DNA of 64,000 nt, from positions 13,761 to 77,760 of the forward strand of contig DASRBO010000038.1 in the NCBI GenBank assembly GCA_035653595.1, in the 5' to 3' direction. The stretch's first letter is position 1. The number at the start of each line of letters is the position of its first letter. The DNA comes from DASRBO01 sp035653595. Its GTDB lineage: Bacteria; Actinomycetota; Acidimicrobiia; Acidimicrobiales; JAJPHE01. Below, piece after piece: positions 29,601 to 37,809 of the stretch. The position numbers and the translations under genes are program-made. Below the pieces are notes generated by a model. The model made no database searches. It saw only the letters and a program-made list of their open reading frames with translations, and had not been told where the DNA came from.

Positions 29601-30138
29601 GCATGACCCACAGCTGGGCCTGCCACGCCCGCTGCGGATCGGACCTTCCGGCCCAGTCGCCGCCGTCCAGCCAGGCCCGCACCAGGTCGGGCCGGTGCAC
29701 GGCGTAGCGGTCGTAGAGGTCGGCCAGATGGCGCACCACCCCGAAGCGGCGCACCTCGCCCGCCGGGGAGGAGTGGCGCAGGTGGGCCTCGAGGGGGGCG
29801 AGGAAGGCGTCGCCCAGGTGGCGGTCGACCAGCTCGAGCAGGGGCCAGACCGACCGCTCCGGCGGCCACGGGTCGCTCTCCTCGTCGAACCCGCAGGCCG
29901 AGGCGGTGGCCGAGCCCACCAGCACGCCCGGGAAGGGGAAGCGCAGGTTGGCGCACACCCCGTCGCCGTCGGCCGCCCCCAGCCGGTGGGAGAGCCGCTG
30001 GGTGACCCAGCGCTCGACGCCCCGGGTCGGGACCGCCACCACCTCGGCCTCCATGGGATCCGCGAGCGGATCGATGAGCAGGTCGCCCAGGGCCTCGACC
30101 AGGTGGTCGGCCCGTTCCGAGCGGTGTACGTAGAGCAT
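26689..30138 (-). CDS. recC: Exodeoxyribonuclease V gamma subunit
   Basis: RecC subunit, 1149 aa, the inactivated helicase-like scaffold that recognises Chi in the RecBCD complex. The N-terminus MLYVHRSERADHLVEALG and PTRGVERWVTQRLS are typical, as are the later LLGLDDGVFPRH and ESLVRFVEHPVKSFLRERLG segments. It is the first gene of the operon and is followed without a gap by recB and recD. The 99 nt between its ATG and the next gene must carry the promoter. Confidence 0.94.
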   Translation of the reverse strand: MLYVHRSERADHLVEALGDLLIDPLADPMEAEVVAVPTRGVERWVTQRLSHRLGAADGDGVCANLRFPFPGVLVGSATASACGFDEESDPWPPERSVWPLLELVDRHLGDAFLAPLEAHLRHSSPAGEVRRFGVVRHLADLYDRYAVHRPDLVRAWLDGGDWAGRSDPQRAWQAQLWVMLRDRIGVPSPAERFETAWARLADEPGLVELPERLSLFGLTRLPASHLRVLEAVAVRRDVHLFLLHPSAALWDAVAGRDPDRVVMARAGDPTTDLASHPLLRSWGRDAREMQLVLRAHGVADGEHRPVADRPDTLLGRLQADIRADRRPPGWHPPADGADPRPVLSPDDDSLRVHACHGRARQVEVVRDAVLHLLAADPGLEPRDVVVMCPDIEAFAPLVHAAFGAGARGDGPDEAPSGPPALRVRLADRSLRQTNPLLAVAAHLLELADSRVTASEVLDLASRQPVGRRFQLDEEDLARAERWVGGTGVRWGLDAEHRAAWQLERVDANTWAAGLDRLLLGVAMTEEGQRLVADVLPYDDVSGTEVDLAGRLAELVSRLGRALDRLSSAQTVSSWAEALAEATESVAAAAPADAWQHEQLHRVLAEAVREATAGASGRAAGPGGSALSLAEARELLGERLRGRPTRANFRTGDLTICTLVPMRSVPHRVVCLLGLDDGVFPRHPELDGDDLLAAEPRVGDRDGRSEDRQLLLDAVLAATEHLVITYSGRDERTNQERPPAVPVAELLDVIDATVRSPEPGRRARQDVMVRHPLQSFDPRNFGAPEGPGRGGPWSFDPVNLDGALALSRPPAPARPFLAGRLPDRVQPVIELESLVRFVEHPVKSFLRERLGLYLNGSVDRLHDELPVEPDPLEKWGIGDRILEARLSGAALDRALAAERGRGLLPPGALADQVLEEIVPCVESLVAAFEALPCAKAEPRSLEVNVTLPDGRSLVGTVPGVRDGVVLRCVYSRLAAKHRLAAWVRFLALSAGRPELAAGAHTLGRGHRRRDGTYAVGSAELGSFGGDDGRRAGSALAALAVVVDLYDRGMREPLPLYCDTSAAWAEAAAGAKEPMEEAGRCWRSNYDGFKGEDSDPEHELVLGPARPLSSLTAEAPLPDEAGPGWPEDERTRLGRLARRLWDPLLAHERAG

Positions 30139-30237
30139 TGGCCAGTCCGCCTCTGGCTCCGAGGGTATGGGTAGGCACTGACAACGGCCGGGACAGTGGG
30201 CCCGACCTGGGCCGCCGCCCGCCCCCGGCGCTGAGGG

Positions 30238-31965
30238 TTAGGAGACCACGGCCATGACCGGCTCGGCCCGGCCCTGCCGCTTGGAGTCGTACATGGCCCC
30301 GTCGGCCTCCTCGATCACCCGGGCGGCCTCCATCCCCGCCGCCACCGTGAAGGCCACGCCGAAGCTGGCCTGCACGTCCACGCTGCGGTCGCGGATGCGC
30401 ACCGGGCCGAGCACCCGGGCCGCCAGCGACCGGGCGATGTCGAGGGCCTGCTCGGAGCCGCTCACCCCCGGGCAGACCACCACGAACTCGTCCCCCCCGA
30501 AGCGACCGACCAGGTCGCCGGCGCGCACCGAGGAGCGGATGCGCTCGGCCATCCGCACCAGCACCTCGTCGCCCACGGCGTGGCCGTGGCTGTCGTTGAC
30601 CGGCTTGAACCGGTCCATGTCCATGAAGATCACCGCCGTGCCGTAGGCCTGCCCGTCCTCCTGGTTGTCGAGGATCTCCTGCAGCCGGGCCAGGGTGGTC
30701 GCCCGGTTGAGGCAGCGGGTGAGGCCGTCGCGGGCGATCTGGGCCTCCAGCTCGCGCCTCGTTCGCACCACGGCGGTGGTGTCCTCGAGGCAGCCGGTCA
30801 CCCCGGTGACCGCGCCGGTCGAGCCCCGCAGGGGACGGAGGCTGACGGCGCAGAAGCGGGTGTGCCCGTCGGGTGGCAGCAGCGAGAGCTCGAGGTCGGC
30901 CTCGGCCCCCTTGGACACCGCCAGCAGGGCCCCCTCCAGGCGGGGCCGGTCGGCCTTGGCCACCACCGCCACGAGCTGGTCGAGGTGGGCGTCGAGGGGG
31001 ACGCCGGTGATTTCGGCCATGCGGCGGTTGGAGAACAGCAGGTTGCCGGTGGTGTCGGCGTGGAAGAGGCCCACCGGAACGGTTTCGGTCACCTGGGCCA
31101 GCAGCTGCTCGCGGGCCCGCACCGCCTCGTGCGCGGCCATCTCGTCGGAGATGTCGACCATGTCGGCGACCACGTAGCCGGCGTCGGGGCTGGACAGCAG
31201 GTTCACGTTGGTCACCTCCATCCACACCCAGGACCCCTCGCGGTGGCGGTGACGCAGGCGCAGTGACGGCGCCGGCCCCGGCCGCTCCAGCATCTCGATC
31301 CAGTTGGCCAGCGCGTTGTCGACGTCGTCGGGGTGGATGAACTCGATGGCCCGGTGGCCGACCAGCTCGTCCTCGGTCCAGCCGAGGATCTCGGTCAGGG
31401 CCGGATCCACGGCGACGAACATGGCGGTGGCGTCCTTGCGGGCCCGGGCGAAGCGGGCCGGCAGGACGGGCAGCCGGACGGATGCGACGGCCTCGCGATC
31501 GGCCTCCTCCGGCGGGCCCGGGTGGAAGACCAGCACCATGGCCCCGTGGGTCGCCCGCAGGTCGAGCATGTACAACGAGCCCGGCACCTCCGGTTCGCCC
31601 TGCAGGGTGACCGGAGCGACACCGGCCCCCCGGGCCCTGGCCTCGGCCCACAGCCTCACCACCGCCGCTCGGTCCACCGGCGCCACCAGCTGGCGCACCT
31701 GCTGGCCGATCACCACCGGGCGGCCGTCGACCGGAACGCTCGCCGGCAGGTCGACCAGCTCGGGCACCCTGTCGCCGGCCAGGGCGGCCAGACGGGCGTC
31801 GGGATGGCGCTCCAGCAGGCCGAGCAGCACCTCCTCGAGGGGGCCATCACCCCGGCCTGGCGCCGGCGCCTCGTTCAGCTCGGAACTGCTCGACCATGAG
31901 GCGGGGGCCACAACACAAGAGTTTCCTGGGGTCGGTGGAGGGCGACAAGGACCCGTTCGGACCAT
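30238..31965 (-). CDS. PAS-sensing diguanylate cyclase
   Basis: Soluble signalling protein of about 575 aa. A PAS-like segment near the centre (TEILGWTEDELVGHRAIEFIHPDD) is followed by a second PAS (VGLFHADTTGNLLFSNRR) and a C-terminal GGDEF domain with LTRCLNRAT, RFGGDEFVVVC and a RAGD I-site at the right spacing. It should make cyclic-di-GMP in response to a bound ligand or cofactor, subject to product inhibition. The start is uncertain: ATG at 31965 is used, GTG at 31911 is a good alternative, and an ATG at 32082 would add unlikely low-complexity sequence. It has no EAL domain, unlike the protein at 457. Confidence 0.85.
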   Translation of the reverse strand: MVRTGPCRPPPTPGNSCVVAPASWSSSSELNEAPAPGRGDGPLEEVLLGLLERHPDARLAALAGDRVPELVDLPASVPVDGRPVVIGQQVRQLVAPVDRAAVVRLWAEARARGAGVAPVTLQGEPEVPGSLYMLDLRATHGAMVLVFHPGPPEEADREAVASVRLPVLPARFARARKDATAMFVAVDPALTEILGWTEDELVGHRAIEFIHPDDVDNALANWIEMLERPGPAPSLRLRHRHREGSWVWMEVTNVNLLSSPDAGYVVADMVDISDEMAAHEAVRAREQLLAQVTETVPVGLFHADTTGNLLFSNRRMAEITGVPLDAHLDQLVAVVAKADRPRLEGALLAVSKGAEADLELSLLPPDGHTRFCAVSLRPLRGSTGAVTGVTGCLEDTTAVVRTRRELEAQIARDGLTRCLNRATTLARLQEILDNQEDGQAYGTAVIFMDMDRFKPVNDSHGHAVGDEVLVRMAERIRSSVRAGDLVGRFGGDEFVVVCPGVSGSEQALDIARSLAARVLGPVRIRDRSVDVQASFGVAFTVAAGMEAARVIEEADGAMYDSKRQGRAEPVMAVVS

Positions 31966-32180
31966 GTAGGCCTGGCCTCTACGGACTACGCAGGCCTGGT
32001 CCGGGTCCTGGGACGAGGTCGTGGCCCGCCCCCCCGCCGGCCCCGGCCCGGCGGCCGGTAACTGGGCAGCCGGGCCGACCATCGGGCCCGGTGTCCAGGC
32101 GGGTCGCGCCGGTAGAGTCCGGCCCCTGGCGGCGGCGGCTTCGTCCCGCCACCACCGACGGGCGAGGACGGAGGGGATCG

Positions 32181-34633
32181 ATGCACGCCGATGGTGGCCC
32201 CCTCGACGGTGTCCGGGTGCTCGACCTGGCCGGGGTCGAGGCCGAGCTCACCGGACGCACCCTGGCCGAGCTGGGCGCCGACGTGCTCAAGGTCGAGCCA
32301 CCCGAAGGGGCCGTGGCCCGGCGGCGGCCGCCCTTCGACGAGCGCAGCCGCGAGTCGCTGTACTGGGCCGCCGTCGGCGCAGGCAAGGCCAGCCTCGTCC
32401 TCGACCTGGCCTCCGATGAGGGCCGGGCCCGGCTGGCCGAGCTGGTCGTCGCCGCCGACGTGATGGTCGAGTCGTTCCGGCCGGGGACGACGGAGGCCTG
32501 GGACCTGGGCCCACAGCGTCTGGCCGCCCTAAACCCCGCCCTGGTGCACGTGTCGGTGACGGCCTACGGGTCCACCGGGCCCAAGGCCGGCTGGCCGGCG
32601 ACCGAGCTCACCGCCGAGGCCGCCTCCGGGCGCATGGTCTCCCAGGTCGACGGCGACCGCCCGCCCATCCCCATCGGCCATCCCCAGGCCTACTACCACG
32701 CCGGCGTGCAGGCGGCCGCCGACGCAGTGGTGGCCCTGGTCGAGCGGCAGCGCTCGGGGGCCGGCCAGCACCTCGACGTGTCGGTGCAGGCGGTGATGGT
32801 TCACACCCTCTTCGGCAGCGTTTCCGGCGCCCTGCTCGATCCCGAGGTCGACGCCGACGCCGAAGCGGCCGGCCTCGAACGCCGGGCCCGGCGCCTCGAG
32901 CTGCTGCCCGACATGTGGGAGTGCGCCGACGGCTTCGTGGCCGCACCCCTCGGGGCCGGCGCCCTGCCCCTGGCCGAGCACATCATGGGCGAGCTGGCCG
33001 CCGAAGGGCCCCTCGATCCGGCCGTCGCCGCCATCGACTGGCCGCGCCTGGCCGCCGACGTGCTCCGGGGCCGCTGCGACGACGACGTGGTGAGGGCCGC
33101 CCTCGAGCTGCTGGCCGGCTGGTTCCGGCGCCATACCAAGGCCGAGCTCTACCGGCTGGCGCACGAGGGCGACTTCCGCATGGGCCCGCTGCTGACCACC
33201 GCCGACCTGGTGGCCGACCCGCACCTGGCCGCCCGCGGGTTCTGGTCCGACATCGGCGGGCGCACCCATCCCGGCCCGGCGGTGAGGCCGCTCCTGTTCG
33301 ACCGGCCCCCGGCGCCGGCGCCGGCCCTGGGGGAGGACCGCGGCCGCCCGCTGGCCTGGGCCGAGGCCACCGAGGGCCGGCCGGCCTCCGCCCCGCCGGC
33401 AGGTCCCCGGACGGGGTCCGACGGTCGCCGGCCGGGCGCCTTGTCCGGGCTCAAGGTGGCCGACTTCAGCTGGGTGGCGGTGGGTCCGACCATCGGGCGG
33501 GCCCTGGCCGACCACGGCGCCACCGTGGTGAGAGTGGAGTCGTCCAAGCGCACCGACGTGGCCCGCGTCCTTCCTCCGTTCAAGGGCGACGCCAAGGGCA
33601 TCGACGACAGCCACTGGTACGCCCACTTCAACGCAGGCAAGCTCGGCCTGTCGCTCAACCTGGGCACGGCCGAGGGGAGGCAGGTCGCCAGCGGCTGGTC
33701 GACTGGGCCGACGTGGTGCTGGAGAGCTTCTCCCCCGGCACCATGGCCAAGCTCGGCCTCGACTACGCCACCGTAAGCGCCGGCCGCCCCGAGCTGATCA
33801 TGCTCAGCGCCTCCCTTCTGGGCCAGAGCGGTCCCATGGCCGACTTCGCCGGCTTCGGCCAGCAGGGCGTCGGCCTGGCCGGCATCTCCACCGTCACCGG
33901 TTGGCCCGGCCGCCGGCCGATCAACCTGGGCGCCTACACCGACGTGGTGGCGCCCAAGTACGGCATCGCCGCCCTGGCGGCGGCCGTCCACCGGCGCCGG
34001 CAGACGGGCCGGGGCGTGCACCTCGACCTGGCCCAGGTGGAGGCGTCCATCCGCTTCATCGAGCCCCTGGTCCTCGACCAGACCGTCAACGGCCGCACGG
34101 CGACGCCGGTCGGCCTCGACAGCCCGGTGGCCGCACCCCACGGCGCCTACCCGGTGGCCGGCCACCGCCGTTGGATAGCCGTCGCCGTGGAGACCCCCGA
34201 GCAGTGGCGGGCCTTGTGCGGCATGGCGCCGCTGTCCGACTTCTCGGGGCCCGAGTTCGACGAGCTGGAGCGCCGGCGGGCCTCCGCCGACGGCATCGAC
34301 GCCGCCCTGTCGGAGTGGACGAAGAAGCACGACGGCGCCGCCCTCGAGGCCCGGCTGTGCGGGGCCGGGATACCGGCCGCCGTGGTGGCCCGCACCAGCG
34401 AGGCGGCGGCCGACGACCAGCTGTGGCAGCGGGGGTTCTTCGTGGCCCACGATCATCCGGCCATGGGTCCCTGCCACTACGAGGCCCAGCCGACCGCCTT
34501 CGCCGGCTCGGCGTCGGGGCCCCACGCCCCGGCGCCGTGCCTCGGCCAGCACACCGACCATGTCCTGGTGGACCTGCTCGGCTACCCCGCCGCCGAGGTG
34601 GCCGCCCTAAGGGCCGCCGGCGCCCTCGACTGA
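32181..34633 (+). pseudogene. Double CaiB/BaiF (family III) CoA-transferase with a frameshift
   Basis: Two family III CoA-transferase domains in tandem. Domain 1 starts GVRVLDLAGVEAELTGRTLAELGADVLKVE and domain 2 GLKVADFSWVAVGPTIGRALADHG; each half is a typical CaiB-like unit that moves CoA between carboxylic acids. The reading frame breaks near 33690: upstream sequence reads to TAEGRQVAS, whereas RLVDWADVVLESFSPG continues in the frame one base earlier, which fits loss of a single base. In the original frame the protein would stop at 33776. A strong GGAGGGG precedes the ATG at 32181. Because both parts are otherwise well conserved, the break may be recent or a sequencing error. Confidence 0.8.
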
Positions 34634-35500
34634 GGCGGCGGCGATGCGGCGCTCGGCCATGGCCAGGTAGTCGGGGTTCAGCTCCACCCCGACGAAGGCC
34701 CGGCCCAGGCGGGCGGCCACCTCACCGGTGGTGCCCGAGCCGGCGAAGGGGTCGAGCACCAGGTCCCCGCCCGACGTGCCGAGCCGGATGCAGTTCTCCA
34801 CCAGCCCGGGCGGGAAGGCGGCGAAATGGGCGTCGGAGCGGGCCCGGGTGTTGATGTCCCATACCGTGCGCAGCCGGCGGCCGTTGGGACCGGGCACGGC
34901 GTCGAGGTTGTAGCGATAGCGCTCGGACTTGGTGAGGAGGAACACGAACTCGTGGCTGCGGGTGGGCCGGTCCCGCACCGACTCGGGCTGGCAGTTGGGC
35001 TTGTACCAGACGATGTCGGCCCGCAGGTACCAGCCGGCGGCCTGCAGGGCGAGGGCCAGCCGCCAGGGGATGCCGACCAGATCCTTGGGCTTGAGGCCGT
35101 CCGGGGTGGGCGGGCGCACCTCCATGCCCCGGGCCGGGTTCTTGCGGTCGGGGGCGCGCCAGGTGCGCCCGCCCGAGGTGTACGAGTCGCCGATGTTCAG
35201 CCACAGCGTCCCGTCGTCGCGCAGCACCCGCCACACCTGGTCGAACACCTTCACCAGCGACTTGAGGAACTCGTCCACCGATCCCTCGAGACCGATCTGG
35301 CCGGCGATGCCGTAGTCCCGCAGCGACCAGTAGGGCGGAGAAGTGACGACTGTCTGGACCCGGCCGGCGGGGAACTCGGACAGGGCGGTGGCGGCGTCGC
35401 CCCTGACCAGCACGGCCGGGGCGCGCTCGAGCAGGCCGGCGTAGTCGGGTGCCCGGTCGGCATCCACCACCACCGGGTGAGCAGGGGCCCGGCCCATCAA
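34607..35500 (-). CDS. Beta-class DNA methyltransferase (SPPYW type)
   Basis: Site-specific DNA methyltransferase of 297 aa. The catalytic motif TSPPYW (53-58) lies before the SAM-binding DPFAGSGTT (250-258), the circular order of beta-class enzymes; SPPYW is most often associated with N4-cytosine methylation, though N6-adenine cannot be excluded. No restriction endonuclease is adjacent, so it is either an orphan, epigenetic-type enzyme or a remnant. Its 3' end overlaps the convergent CoA-transferase gene by 27 nt. Two consecutive ATG codons at the start make the first residue ambiguous. Confidence 0.85.
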   Translation of the reverse strand: MMGRAPAHPVVVDADRAPDYAGLLERAPAVLVRGDAATALSEFPAGRVQTVVTSPPYWSLRDYGIAGQIGLEGSVDEFLKSLVKVFDQVWRVLRDDGTLWLNIGDSYTSGGRTWRAPDRKNPARGMEVRPPTPDGLKPKDLVGIPWRLALALQAAGWYLRADIVWYKPNCQPESVRDRPTRSHEFVFLLTKSERYRYNLDAVPGPNGRRLRTVWDINTRARSDAHFAAFPPGLVENCIRLGTSGGDLVLDPFAGSGTTGEVAARLGRAFVGVELNPDYLAMAERRIAAASVEGAGGP

Positions 35501-35682
35501 CGCAACGTACCGTCGCCGCCTCCCCGATCACCGGATCCCCTTCCCCCGCGCCGGCCCCGGCGCCAACCGGCCCGCCGGCTCCGGCGGCGCGGCCGCCCAG
35601 CTCGCCGAGCCGGTTTGGCGGCGACCGGAGCTCCGCCCCTCCCGCCCACTACGGTCGGGCGCCCGTGGATCGGAGGACCGAC

Positions 35683-36819
35683 ATGGCCGACCAGCTACCA
35701 CGGCGGGCGCTGCAGCTGCGCTCGCTCGTCACCGCCTCGCGCACCGTCGAGGTGTCGGTCGAGGAGGTCGACGTGGCCGCCCCCGAGGCCAACCAGGTGG
35801 TGCTCCGGGTGGAGGCGGCGCCGATCAACCCGTCCGATCTGGGCCTGCTGCTGGCCGGCGCCGACCTGGGCGGGGCCAAGCTCACCGGAAGCGGCGACCG
35901 GCCGGTGCTCAGCGCCCCGCTGCCCGAGGCGGCGGCCCGGGCCTCGGCAGCGCGCGTCGGAGAGTCGCTGCCGGTGGGCAACGAGGGGGCAGGAACGGTG
36001 GTGGCAGCCGGACCCGGTGCCGGCGCCCAGGCGCTGATGGGCAAGGTGGTCGCCGTCGCCGGTGGAGCCATGTACTCGCAGTACCGCACCGTCGACGCCG
36101 CCGCCTGCCTCGAGCTGCCCGAGGGGACCAGGGCCGCCGAAGGAGCGGCCGCCTTCGTCAACCCGATGACGGTCCTGGGCATGGTGGAGACCATGCGCAT
36201 GGAGGGCCACCGGGCCCTGGTGCACACCGCTGCCGCATCCAACCTGGGCCAGATGCTGAACCGCCTCTCCCTCGAGGAGGACGTCCCCCTGGTCAGCATC
36301 GTGAGATCCGACGCCCAGGCGAAGCTCCTAACCGACGCCGGTGCCAGCGAGGTGGTCGACTCCAGCCGGGCCGAGTTCATGGACGAGCTGATCGGGGCGG
36401 TCAGAAGGACGGGGGCGACCCTGGCCTTCGACGCCATCGGCGGGGGAACCATGGCCAGCCGCGTCCTGACCGCCATGGAGGCGGCGGCCAGTGCCGGGGC
36501 CGCCTTCAGCCGCTACGGGTCCTCGGTGCACAAGCAGGTCTACATATACGGCGGGCTGGACCGGACCCCGACCGAGCTCTCCCGCACCTACGGCATGGCC
36601 TGGGGCGTCGGCGGCTGGCTGCTGACCCCGTTCCTCCTCAAGGTCGGTCCGGAGAAGGTCGACGCCATGCGCCGGCGGGTGGCGGACGGCATCACCACAA
36701 CCTTCGCCAGCCGCTTCGACCGGACGGTGTCCCTCGCCGGGGCGCTCGACCTCGACGCCGTGGCCACCTACAGCCGCCAGGCCACCGGCCAGAAGTACCT
36801 GATCGCTCCCAACACCTGA
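35683..36819 (+). CDS. Zinc-binding-dehydrogenase-like quinone oxidoreductase (MDR family)
   Basis: Medium-chain dehydrogenase/reductase-like protein of 378 aa. The N-terminal GroES-like part includes APINPSDLGLLLAG and GNEGAGTVVAAG; the Rossmann part has ALVHTAAASNLGQML and VSIVRSDAQAKLL, with a later LAFDAIGGGTMAS. It lacks the zinc ligands of alcohol dehydrogenases, so an NADPH-dependent quinone/enoyl reductase type is more likely. GGAGGA precedes the ATG at 35683. Upstream in-frame residues to 35449 are alanine/proline shadow sequence. Confidence 0.82.
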   Translation: MADQLPRRALQLRSLVTASRTVEVSVEEVDVAAPEANQVVLRVEAAPINPSDLGLLLAGADLGGAKLTGSGDRPVLSAPLPEAAARASAARVGESLPVGNEGAGTVVAAGPGAGAQALMGKVVAVAGGAMYSQYRTVDAAACLELPEGTRAAEGAAAFVNPMTVLGMVETMRMEGHRALVHTAAASNLGQMLNRLSLEEDVPLVSIVRSDAQAKLLTDAGASEVVDSSRAEFMDELIGAVRRTGATLAFDAIGGGTMASRVLTAMEAAASAGAAFSRYGSSVHKQVYIYGGLDRTPTELSRTYGMAWGVGGWLLTPFLLKVGPEKVDAMRRRVADGITTTFASRFDRTVSLAGALDLDAVATYSRQATGQKYLIAPNT

Positions 36820-36891
36820 TCATCCGGGCGGGCCCGGCTACGAAAAGGGGCGCCCGACCCGGCACCAGACCCTCGCCGTCCGGGCCGGAGC

Positions 36892-37617
36892 TCACCGGGA
36901 CCGAAGGGGACCGGGTCGGCCGAACAGCCAGCCCTGTCCGACGCAAACGCCGGCGAGGGTGAGGGCGGCCGCCTCGGCCTCCTCCTCGACCCCCTCGCCG
37001 ACCAGCATCACCCCGGAGGTGCGGGCGTAGCGGGAAAGAGTGGCGGCCATGGCCTGGGCCAGCGGACGCCCGTCCAGCCCGGACACCAACGCCCGGTCGA
37101 GCTTCACGACGTCGGGGCGGAGACGGGTGAGGTGGCTCAGACGGGCGAAGCCCGAACCGAGGTCGTCCACCGCCACTCGCAGGCCGGCGCCGCGCCAGGG
37201 CCGGAGCGCATCAACCAGGGCGTCGTAACAGGGCACCGGTGTCGTCTCCACCACCTCGACCACCAGGCGGCGCACGGGCCGACCGGCCAACAGGGCGCCG
37301 AAGCCGTCCGACAGGACGGTGGCGGGCGAGACGTTGACGCTGAGGAAGCAGCCCTCGGGCACATCGTCGAGACCGGCCAGCGCGGCCTGCAGGGCCTGGC
37401 TCTCCAATTCCACCAGCTGCCCACACCGCTCAGCCTCGGCAAAGGCCGCATCCGGTGCCGAATCGGAGAAGCGGGCCAGGGCCTCGTAGCCCAGGACGGT
37501 CCTGGTGCGGAGGTCGACGATCGGTTGGTACACCGAAAGGAGCCGGCCGAACCTGGTGGTGCGGATCTCAGGGGCGGTTGTGGTGGTCATGGCGCCATGG
37601 TGCGACGCCGTGCTCAA
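36892..37617 (-). CDS. Stand-alone EAL domain protein
   Basis: Cyclic-di-GMP phosphodiesterase-type EAL domain of 241 aa without sensor or GGDEF partner. Catalytic features are retained: YEALAR (EAL), FLSVNVSP, VEVVETT, AVDDLGSGFA, VVKLDRAL and GEGVEEE, ending GQGWLFGRP. The retained acidic residues and lysine suggest activity, although it may equally bind cyclic-di-GMP as a receptor. ATG at 37590 is an alternative start. It is divergent from the large SARP regulator. Confidence 0.85.
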   Translation of the reverse strand: MSTASHHGAMTTTTAPEIRTTRFGRLLSVYQPIVDLRTRTVLGYEALARFSDSAPDAAFAEAERCGQLVELESQALQAALAGLDDVPEGCFLSVNVSPATVLSDGFGALLAGRPVRRLVVEVVETTPVPCYDALVDALRPWRGAGLRVAVDDLGSGFARLSHLTRLRPDVVKLDRALVSGLDGRPLAQAMAATLSRYARTSGVMLVGEGVEEEAEAAALTLAGVCVGQGWLFGRPGPLRSR

Positions 37618-37809
37618 CAGTCCCCTTCACACCGGCTCAACACGCGGGATGCGACAGGCGCCCGCTCGACGGACGAAGCCGACCGCCAACCCGAGGGACC
37701 AGGTCGACGGCCCGGGGTGGACGGCCAGCGGGGCGACCCCCCTGATGCACGTCCTATGCGATCGGCCCGGGGGTCGTTATCCTCCAACTACCGGACAAGC
37801 CCGCTCGCA

